A stretch of DNA of 7,409 nucleotides from Acidobacteriota bacterium (GTDB taxonomy: Bacteria; Actinomycetota; Acidimicrobiia; Acidimicrobiales; UBA8190). Both the position numbers and the translations under genes were made by a program. Shown piece by piece: positions 1 through 6,400 of this stretch. The notes below the pieces were generated by a model. The model was not told where the DNA came from. It searched no databases and was given only the letters and a program-made list of their open reading frames with translations. Each line of letters starts with the position of its first letter. Position 1 is the stretch's first letter. The stretch spans positions 1 to 7,409 of the forward strand of contig JAGWNV010000127.1 of assembly GCA_028872975.1 (NCBI GenBank), read 5' to 3'.

Positions 1-965
1 GGTACCTCCTGCCGTTGCTGGCCGGCGAGGAGATCTGGTGCCAGCTCTTCAGCGAGCCGGGCGCGGGCTCGGACCTCGCCGGACTCTCCACGCGTGCCGT
101 GCGCGACGGCGACGAGTGGGTGGTGACGGGCCAGAAGGTCTGGACGAGCTTCGCCCACATCTCCGCCTACGGCATCCTCCTCGCCCGGACCGATCCGGCC
201 GCGTCCAAGCACCAGGGGATCTCCTACTTCATCTGCCCGATGGACGCGCCCGGTGTCACGATCAGGCCCATCGTCGACATGACCGGCGACCATTCCTTCA
301 ACGAGGTCTTCCTCGACGACGTCCGGCTGCCCGCCGACCACCTGGTCGGCGACGTCCACGGGGGATGGGCCCTCGCCAAGGTGACCCTCGGCAACGAGCG
401 GGTGTCGCTCTCGGGGGAGGGGTCGCTGTGGGGCCAGGGGCCGACGGCGGGCGACCTCGTGGACCTCGTCCGCCGGACCGGCGGTCTGGCCGACCCCGTC
501 CTCCGCCAGGCCCTGGTCCGGGTGTGGACCGAGGGGGAGATCCTCCGGCTCATCCGCCTGCGGACGGTCAGCGCGGCGATCTCGGGGCGCCCCCCGGGGC
601 CTGAGGCCTCGGTGCGCAAGGCGATCGCCGACGACCACGGCCAGCGGGTGATGGAGACCGCCCACGCCCTGGCCGGCTCCCGGGGGATGCTGGCCGGGAG
701 CGGGCCCCGACCGGAGGGGGGACCGTCGGGCGGGTTCTGGCCCGAGGAGGTCTGGGCCAAGGGGCTGCTCTTCTCCCGGGCCCTCACCGTCGGCGGGGGG
801 ACGGCCGAGGTGCAGAGGAACATCATCGCCGAGCGGGTCCTCGGCCTACCCCACGACGTCGACGTGGAGGGGAGCCGGGGCTGGGCCGAGACCCACGGGC
901 AGGAGGGCCGGTCGCCGGCCCCCTCCCCGACGGGCCCGACGAACCCGGGGTCCCCGGGGCGGTAG
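1..965 (+). CDS. Acyl-CoA dehydrogenase, FadE type (5'-truncated by window edge)
   Basis: FAD-dependent enzyme that introduces the alpha,beta double bond into an acyl-CoA, passing electrons to an electron-transfer flavoprotein in the cytoplasm. Reading starts in phase at base 3 (YLLPLLAGEEIWCQLFSEPG), so the gene is already open at the left edge. The TTG at 15 is an internal Leu codon, not a start. Visible family marks are the substrate/flavin loop WCQLFSEPGAGSDLAGL, the beta-domain stretch VTGQKVWTS, the segment FNEVFLDDVRLPADHLVG, and the C-terminal GGGTAEVQRNIIAERVLGLP. The N-terminal helical domain, roughly the first 100 or more residues, lies outside the window. After the last family motif there is a 37-residue Pro/Gly/Ser-rich tail up to the TAG at 963-965. 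The Glu that serves as base in medium-chain type enzymes is replaced by Gly in the GGGT motif. Substrate is not determinable: fatty acyl-CoA or steroid side chain are both possible. Family certain, substrate unknown. Confidence 0.95.
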   Translation, partial: YLLPLLAGEEIWCQLFSEPGAGSDLAGLSTRAVRDGDEWVVTGQKVWTSFAHISAYGILLARTDPAASKHQGISYFICPMDAPGVTIRPIVDMTGDHSFNEVFLDDVRLPADHLVGDVHGGWALAKVTLGNERVSLSGEGSLWGQGPTAGDLVDLVRRTGGLADPVLRQALVRVWTEGEILRLIRLRTVSAAISGRPPGPEASVRKAIADDHGQRVMETAHALAGSRGMLAGSGPRPEGGPSGGFWPEEVWAKGLLFSRALTVGGGTAEVQRNIIAERVLGLPHDVDVEGSRGWAETHGQEGRSPAPSPTGPTNPGSPGR

Positions 966-1006
966 CCGGGAGGCCATGGCCGGGCGGGCCGTCCGCCGGG
1001 TTGCAC

Positions 1007-1024
1007 CGCAAGGGCCTCCTTGTG
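1007..1024 (+). terminator. Candidate hairpin terminator after the acyl-CoA dehydrogenase gene
   Basis: CGCAAGG at 1007-1013 pairs with CCTTGTG at 1018-1024 around a 4-base loop, giving seven pairs including one G-U. The following bases, ccctcgttgttctc, are only moderately T-rich. The position, 41 bases past the stop codon, suits a terminator for the upstream gene. The stem is short for this GC content, so it remains a weak candidate. Confidence 0.3.
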
Positions 1025-1040
1025 CCCTCGTTGTTCTCAC

Positions 1041-1070
1041 ATCACGTGATCCGTCGGTCATCACACGTGA
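1041..1070. promoter_or_regulatory. Twin CACGTG element, candidate operator of the cyclase gene
   Basis: Bases 1041-1050 form a perfect 10-base palindrome (ATCACGTGAT). A second CACGTG follows at 1064-1069 within ACACGTGA, exactly 21 bases centre to centre, that is, two helical turns. Both copies are followed by a TCC-containing end (GATCC and GAATCC). In addition, GTGAT at 1046-1050 and ATCAC at 1060-1064 form a perfect inverted repeat with a 9-base spacer. The element is 28 bases upstream of the cyclase start codon, so a bound protein would overlap or flank its promoter. No TA-N3-T type -10 box is present anywhere in 966-1097, so the promoter itself could not be placed. The identity of the binding protein is unknown. 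Confidence 0.4.
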
Positions 1071-1083
1071 ATCCAGCGCAGGC

Positions 1084-1090
1084 GAGGGGG
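1084..1090 (+). promoter_or_regulatory. Ribosome binding site of the cyclase gene
   Basis: GAGGGGG lies 7 bases before the ATG at 1098. It favours this start over the in-frame ATG four codons later at 1110. Confidence 0.65.
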
Positions 1091-1097
1091 CAGGCCG

Positions 1098-2579
1098 ATG
1101 GCTGACTGGATGCCCCCGGGGGGCGACTCCGGGAACCCCGGCCACACCGGGGCCAGCCGGCCGGTTCGGGCCGAGGAGGTGGGGGGCTGGACCGCGCAGT
1201 GGCGCAGCCGCCTGCCCGACGACCCGAGGATCCCCGAGGACGAGGCCCGGATGGTGGTGGAGGCCGTCCTCCAGGTCCTGGCCGGCAGCGGACCCGAACC
1301 CCTCGACCGGGCCGGCCGGGCCTGGGCCCGGGCGCACCGGTCGGTGGCGGCCATGGTGGGCCGCCTGTCGAGCCTGCGGGAGGCCTTCGCCGTCGTCGGG
1401 GTGGAGGAGCCCCTGGAGATGCACCGGGCCGTCGACCGAATCACGGCGGCGGCCACCGAGGAGGTCCTCACCCGGCTGGAACGGGCCTCGCGCACAGACG
1501 CCCTCACCGGCGTCGGCAACAGGCGGGCCTTCGACGAGACCCTCTCCTCGGCCCTCTCGGCCGCCTCCCGCCGGGGACACCAGGTGACGGTGGTCGCCGT
1601 CGACCTCGACGGGCTCAAGCTGATCAACGACACGGAGGGTCACGCCGCCGGGGACGCCGCGCTCCTGGCCCTGGTGCGGGCCCTCTACTCGGCACGGCGC
1701 GACGAGGACTCGGTCTTCCGGGTGGGTGGCGACGAGTTCGTCATCCTCCTGCCCTTCACGTCGGTCGACGCCGCCGAGCTGTTCATGCGGCGCGTCCAGG
1801 CCGCCGGAGGGCCCGCCTTCACCTGGGGGGCGGCCGGCTACCCCGACGACGGCGCCGACGCCCCCGCGCTGGTCGAGGCCGCCGACCGCGACCTCTACCG
1901 CCGCCGCCAGGGCCGTCGCCCGCCGTCCTCCCGACCGGTCCCCGCCGGCCCGGGCATCCCCGCCGCGGCCAGGTGGCTGGGACGCGACTGGCGGTGGCTG
2001 TCGGTGCCGGCCGCCGCCGTGGTGGCCGCCGTGGTGGCCGTCCTCTTCTCGGCCGCCGGCACGCGCGGGCCGGCGAGGGTCGCGGGCCCCCACCACCACG
2101 GGGGGCCGAACCCCGCCACCGCCCCCTCGTCCTCGGCCCATCCGGGGGGCTCGACCCCGGGCGGTTCCCCGACGGCCTCGACCGGGTCGTCGCCCGGCAC
2201 GCCGGCCCTGAGCGTCGCCACCTCGCCGGCCGGGGCCCCGGCCGGCGGTGCCCCGACGGGTGGGGGCGGCGCCGGCGGCAGCGGCGGACCGGGTCCCGGC
2301 GGCTCCGGCCCGCCACCGGCACCCCCGGGGTCGCCGGCCAACGGCGGCCTCCTCGGCACCCTGGAGCAGGACCTGGCGCCGGTGCCGGTCGTGGGCGGGC
2401 GCAACGGGCTCCTCGCCACCTTGGGCCAGCTCCTCACCGGGAGCTCGACGGCGTCGGCCGGCACCCTGGCCCCGGCGGGGACGCCCTCGGCGGGGTCGCC
2501 CTCGGCGGTGGCGCCGGTCCCGGTCGCCTCCCCGGCTACGGCGCTCAACGCCGCTTCGTCGACACGGCTTCTTCCCTGA
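1098..2579 (+). CDS. GGDEF diguanylate cyclase with C-terminal membrane span and long extracytoplasmic tail
   Basis: Predicted to make cyclic di-GMP from two GTP at the inner face of the membrane. Residues 29-125 are a mostly helical N-terminus of no recognised family. The GGDEF domain covers about 130-275: entry motif TDALTGVGNRRAF, metal ligand D169 in DLDGLK, substrate residues N177 and D186, and the active-site loop GGDEF at 210-214. R201-D-E-D204 matches the RxxD inhibitory site at the usual nine-residue offset, so product inhibition is likely. The stretch between the GGDEF loop and the FTWGAAGYPDDG strand is about 15-20 residues shorter than in PleD-like domains. Arg-rich residues 264-299 precede one hydrophobic span at about 301-321, which by the positive-inside rule puts the GGDEF part in the cytoplasm. 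Residues 322-493 are Pro/Gly/Ala/Ser/Thr-rich, nearly uncharged, and predicted outside. Transcribed alone or with the upstream gene (132-base gap); convergent with the hydrolase. Enzyme class is secure; the role of the tail and N-terminus is unknown. Confidence 0.93.
   Translation: MADWMPPGGDSGNPGHTGASRPVRAEEVGGWTAQWRSRLPDDPRIPEDEARMVVEAVLQVLAGSGPEPLDRAGRAWARAHRSVAAMVGRLSSLREAFAVVGVEEPLEMHRAVDRITAAATEEVLTRLERASRTDALTGVGNRRAFDETLSSALSAASRRGHQVTVVAVDLDGLKLINDTEGHAAGDAALLALVRALYSARRDEDSVFRVGGDEFVILLPFTSVDAAELFMRRVQAAGGPAFTWGAAGYPDDGADAPALVEAADRDLYRRRQGRRPPSSRPVPAGPGIPAAARWLGRDWRWLSVPAAAVVAAVVAVLFSAAGTRGPARVAGPHHHGGPNPATAPSSSAHPGGSTPGGSPTASTGSSPGTPALSVATSPAGAPAGGAPTGGGGAGGSGGPGPGGSGPPPAPPGSPANGGLLGTLEQDLAPVPVVGGRNGLLATLGQLLTGSSTASAGTLAPAGTPSAGSPSAVAPVPVASPATALNAASSTRLLP
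2013..2036 (+). repeat. Two tandem 12-base units coding the membrane span
   Basis: GCCGCCGTGGTG occurs twice in direct succession (2013-2024, 2025-2036). It encodes AAVVAAVV in the core of the single transmembrane helix of the cyclase. The unit is a multiple of three, so copy-number change would lengthen or shorten the helix by four residues without shifting frame. Confidence 0.8.
2482..2508 (+). repeat. Short direct repeat in the low-complexity tail of the cyclase
   Basis: CGCCCTCGGCGG occurs at 2482-2493 and 2497-2508, a 15-base period that keeps frame. It encodes the repeated PSAG/PSAV element (TPSAGSPSAV). This fits growth of the tail by in-frame slippage or duplication. Confidence 0.7.
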
Positions 2580-2618
2580 GGTCGTCTCCGTCGGGCTGGG
2601 GCCGCCGGCACCCCCCGG

Positions 2619-3386
2619 TCAGGACGTGGCGCGGTCCCCGGCGTCGACCACGCGGCGGACGAGATCGGCGAAGGCGGCCGGGTGGGTGAGATGCGCGCCG
2701 TGGCGGGCGCCGGCGATGTCGAGGAGCTCGGAGCCGGTCACGGTCCGGCGGAGCTCCTCCCCGGCCCGCCGGTGTCGCCATGCCGAGTCGCCACCGCGGC
2801 CGAAGACGGCGGGGACCCGGAGCTGGGCGAGATCGAAGGGCGGCCCGCCGTGGCGGAGGGCGGTCAGCTCGGCGAGGAGGGCCGGCCCGTCGGCCTGGCG
2901 CTCCCGGCGGGCGGTCTCGGTGAGCCGTGCCCAGGCACCTTCGCCGACCATCCGCTCGAAGAACCCCTGGGCGAACCGGGCCGGGTCCTCGTCGGCCGCC
3001 GTCCGGGCCCGTCGTGGCCACCAGTCGAGCCAGGTGAGCGGCGGCTCGTAGGCGCCGACGGCGACGATGGTGGCGGGAGAGGCGATGGCGGCCCCGAGGG
3101 CGACGTCGCCTCCGTAGGAGTGGCCGACCACCACGCCGGGCCCCGGGCCCACGAGATCGACGAGGTCGGCGACGTGGTCGGCGAGGGCGCCGAGCGGCAT
3201 GGCGCGGGACCGGCCGTAGCCACGGCGGTCATAGGTGACGACTCGGAGGTCGGCCAGCCGCCGGATGACCCGGGAGAAGCTGCCGGCGCGATCGAGCGAG
3301 CCGTGGACGAGGTAGACGGTGGGCGAGGCTTCGGCGGCGGACCGTGCGTGGTGGTCGAGGACGTGCAAGCCGGCCGTGCGCTCCAC
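2619..3386 (-). CDS. Alpha/beta-fold hydrolase
   Basis: Soluble serine-type alpha/beta hydrolase of 255 residues, counted from the GTG at 3386. Numbered from that start, the oxyanion segment is YLVHGSLDRAGS, followed by VTYDRRGYGRS. The nucleophile is S90 in GHSYGG, the probable acid is D200 in FGRGGDS, and the catalytic His is H229 in GARHGAHLTHP, so the triad looks complete. The reading frame is open for 60 more codons upstream, but that Arg/Pro-rich part overlaps the kgd coding sequence and has no family features. The GTG fits the domain boundary and the symmetric control region at 3387-3489. TTG at about 3368 is an alternative start. Convergent with the cyclase gene (39-base gap) and divergent from kgd. 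Substrate is not predictable; esterase or ester/peroxide-type activity is possible. No signal peptide is visible. Confidence 0.88.
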   Translation of the reverse strand: MERTAGLHVLDHHARSAAEASPTVYLVHGSLDRAGSFSRVIRRLADLRVVTYDRRGYGRSRAMPLGALADHVADLVDLVGPGPGVVVGHSYGGDVALGAAIASPATIVAVGAYEPPLTWLDWWPRRARTAADEDPARFAQGFFERMVGEGAWARLTETARRERQADGPALLAELTALRHGGPPFDLAQLRVPAVFGRGGDSAWRHRRAGEELRRTVTGSELLDIAGARHGAHLTHPAAFADLVRRVVDAGDRATS

Positions 3387-3401
3387 CCCCGCAGCCTGAC
3401 A

Positions 3402-3472
3402 GGAGGCCCTCCGCCGTGGCCAACGGGGCCGGTCGCGACGGCGCTGTGCCCGGGGGGCGGCGCAGGGCCTCC
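3402..3472. repeat. 15-base inverted repeat in the divergent hydrolase/kgd control region
   Basis: GGAGGCCCTCCGCCG at 3402-3416 is matched in inverted orientation by CGGCGCAGGGCCTCC at 3458-3472, with one mismatch in 15. The 41-base spacer contains the palindrome GTCGCGAC (3432-3439) close to the dyad centre. The left arm ends 15 bases from the hydrolase GTG and the right arm 17 bases from the kgd ATG. Three bases beyond each arm, reading outward, sits a related hexamer: TAGGAT toward kgd and CAGGCT toward the hydrolase. This fits a shared operator or paired promoters; a hairpin in an RNA is an alternative. The region is GC-rich, so part of the match may be compositional. Confidence 0.45.
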
Positions 3473-3475
3473 CAG

Positions 3476-3481
3476 TAGGAT
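3476..3481 (+). promoter_or_regulatory. Candidate -10 box of kgd (possible leaderless start)
   Basis: TAGGAT fits the actinobacterial -10 pattern TA-N3-T and ends 8 bases before the kgd ATG. Transcription would therefore begin at or within two bases of the start codon. The same bases include AGGA (3477-3480), a weak ribosome binding site at 9-base spacing, so the two readings compete. No convincing -35 box is present. Confidence 0.4.
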
Positions 3482-3489
3482 CGTCCCCG

Positions 3490-6400
3490 ATGGCGGAGCG
3501 ACGACGCGTCCCCGATGCACCGCTGGGCGGCGCCTTCGGGCCCAACGCCTGGCTGGTCGACGACATGTACGAGCAGTACCGCCTCGACCCCTCGTCGGTC
3601 TCGGAGAGCTGGCGGGACTTCTTCGCCGACTACGTCCCCCCCAACCCGGCCGCCGCAGGGGGCACCTCCGCCCCGACCACGGCGGTGGACGGTCCCGAGA
3701 CGCCGACGGCTCCGCCGCCGGCGTCTGTCCCGGCCCCCCAGGAGGGTCCTCCCGAAGCCCCGCCGGCAGTGACCCGGGCGACTCCGGCCCCCGCCGGACC
3801 CGCCGCCGGAGGCGAGCCGGCCCAGGCGCTCCGAGGGGCGGCGGCCCGGATCGCCGCCAATATGGAGGCCTCCCTCGGGGTGCCGACGGCCACCAGCGTG
3901 CGGACGGTGCCGGCCCGTCTCCTCGAGGTCAACCGGGCCGTGGTCAACCGGCACCTCGCCCGGGAGACGGGAGCCAAGGTCAGCTTCACCCATCTGATCG
4001 GCTACGCCGTCGTCCAGGCCCTCGCCGCCGTGCCCGCCCTCAACGCCAGCTTCGTGGCCGACAGCGACGGCAAGGGCACCCCCGGCATCCTCCGCCACCG
4101 GCACGTCGGCCTCGGCCTCGCCGTGGACGTGGGCCGGGCCGACGGGTCCCGGACCCTGCTCGTCCCGGTCGTCCGCGACGCCGACACGATGGACTTCCGG
4201 GCCTTCGTCATGGCCTACGAGGAGATGGTGAGGAAGGTCCACACCGGCAAGGTCTCCCCCGACGACTTCGGCGGGGCCACGGTGAGCCTGACCAACCCCG
4301 GGACCCTCGGGACGGTGCAGTCGGTGCCCCGGCTCATGCCGGGCCAGGGGGCAATCATCGGGGTTGGGGCGCTCGGCTACCCGGCCGAGTACCAGGCGGC
4401 CGACCGCCGGAGCCTGGCGGCGCTGGGCGTGGGACCGGTGGTGACGGTCACCTCGACCTACGACCACCGGATCATCCAGGGCGCCGAGTCGGGGCTCTTC
4501 CTCACCCACCTGGCCGAGTGCCTCACCGGCGGCCACGGCTTCTACGAGAGCGTCTTCGAGGCGATGGACGTGCCCTACGAGCCGGTCCGGTGGCAGGCCG
4601 ACGTCAACGTCATCGACGGAGAGCAGCTCCGGCTCGTGAAGCAGGTCCACGTGCAGAGCCTCGTGAACATGTACCGGGTCCGGGGTCACCTCATCGCCGA
4701 CCTCGACCCCCTCGCCGCCGAGCGCCGGCCCCTGCACGCCGAGCTCGACCCCACCACCTACGGGCTCACCTTGTGGGACCTCGACCGGGAGTTCGTGGTC
4801 GACGGGCTGGCCGGCCGGGTGGTCATGACCCTCGGCAATGCCCTCGACGTGCTCCGCGACGCCTACTGCCGGTCGCTCGGGATCGAGTACATGCACATCC
4901 AGGACCCCGACCAGAAGCGGTGGATCCAGGAGCACGTGGAGGGCGTGCCCCTCACCCTCGGCCCCGAGGAGCAGCGCCACGTCCTCGACCGGCTCAACGC
5001 CGCCGAGGCCTTCGAACGGTTCCTCCACACCCGCTACGTCGGCCAGAAGCGCTTCGGCCTCGAAGGCGCCGAGGCGACGATCGTGCTCCTCGACTTCCTC
5101 CTCGACGAGGCGGCCACCGCCGGGCTGGCCGAGGGCGTGCTCGGCATGTCCCACCGGGGGCGGCTGAACGTGCTCGCCAACATCGTGGGCAAGTCCTACG
5201 GGGAGATCTTCAGGGAATTCGAGGGCGACCTCGATCCCGAGTCGGTCCAGGGCTCGGGGGACGTGAAGTACCACAAGGGGGCGTCGGGCAAGTTCGTGGG
5301 CCGCAGCGGCAACCAGCTGCCCGTCACCCTCGCCTCGAACCCCTCCCACCTCGAAGCGGTGGACCCGGTCGTGGAGGGGATGACCCGGGCCAAGGAGGAC
5401 CGGCTCGGCGAGGGGCACTGGTTCGACGTCCTGTCGGTCCTCCTCCACGGCGACGCCGCCTTCGCCGGCCAGGGCGTGGTGGCCGAGACGCTCGAGCTCT
5501 CCCAACTCCCCGGCTACCGCACCGGCGGGACCGTCCACGTCGTGGTGAACAACCAGCTCGGGTTCACCACCGCCCCCGAGTCGGCCCGGTCCTCGGTGTA
5601 CCCGACCGACGTGGCCAAGATGGTCCAGGCCCCCGTCTTCCACGTGAACGGGGACGATCCCGAGGCCTGCGTGCGGGCGGCCCGGCTCGCTTTCGGCTTC
5701 CGACAGGCCTTCCACAAAGACGTCGTGATCGACGTCGTCTGCTACCGGCGCCACGGCCACAACGAGGGGGACGACCCCAGCTACACCCAGCCCAAGATGT
5801 ACCGGCTCATCGACGGCCACCGGTCGGTCCGCAAGCTCTACACCGAGGCCCTCGTCCGCCGGGGCGACATCACCTTGGAGGAGGCCGAGCACGCCCTCGA
5901 GGACTTCCAGTCCCGGCTCCAGGTGGCCCTCGACGAGACCCGGCAGACGGCGGCGCCGCCCACGAGCCTCCCCGCCCCGCCCCCTCCGGCCACGCCCGAC
6001 CCCTCACCCCGGACGGGGGTGGACAGAGAGAGCCTCCTGCGCCTCGCCGAAGCCGTGGTGGCGGTCCCGGCGGGCTTCACCATGCACCCGAAGCTCGTCC
6101 GTCAGTTCGACCAGCGGGCCCGGATGCTCGAGGAGGGCGAGGTGGACTGGGCGCTCGGGGAGGCCCTCGCCTTCGGGTCCCTCGTCCTCGACGGGACCGA
6201 CGTCCGGCTCTCGGGCCAGGACACCCGCCGGGGCACCTTCAGCCAGCGTCACGCCGTCCTGGTGGACTACGAGACGGGAAGGGAGTGGGTCCCCCTCGCC
6301 CATGTCGGGGGCGAGGACGGGGGGCGCTTCGCCGTCCACGACTCGCTCCTGTCCGAGTACGCCGCCCTCGGGTTCGAGTACGGCTACTCCGTCGAGGCCC

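Noticed and set aside
1..6. GGTACC at the extreme left edge as a cloning junction
   Set aside because: The acyl-CoA dehydrogenase frame reads through it with family-like residues (YLLPLLAGEE), so it is native coding sequence.
1031..1059. TTGTTC as a -35 box for the cyclase gene
   Set aside because: At 16-18 base spacing the downstream hexamers (such as TCGGTC) do not resemble a -10 box.
846..2141. A 431-codon open frame on the minus strand across the cyclase gene
   Set aside because: Gly/Arg/Val-rich low complexity with no motifs, antisense to a clear GGDEF protein, and no independent start signals.
2580..2618. Possible bidirectional terminator between the cyclase and hydrolase stop codons
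   Set aside because: Only a four-pair GGGG/CCCC stem around a GC-rich loop can be drawn, and there is no T-tract. Not distinguishable from background.
1199..2689. A 496-codon plus-strand frame overlapping the cyclase in another phase
   Set aside because: Arg/Gly/Pro-rich shadow of the real frame; the GGDEF frame explains the region fully.
3387..3566. N-terminal extension of the alpha/beta hydrolase by 60 codons
   Set aside because: It would overlap the first 77 bases of kgd and is Arg/Pro-rich with no hydrolase features. GTG at 3386 fits the fold and the control region better.
3229..5892. A very long open frame on the minus strand (about 887 codons) beneath kgd and the hydrolase
   Set aside because: Its His/Gly/Val/Glu-rich composition is what antisense reading of GC-rich codons gives. 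It has no recognisable domain and overlaps a certain gene on the other strand.
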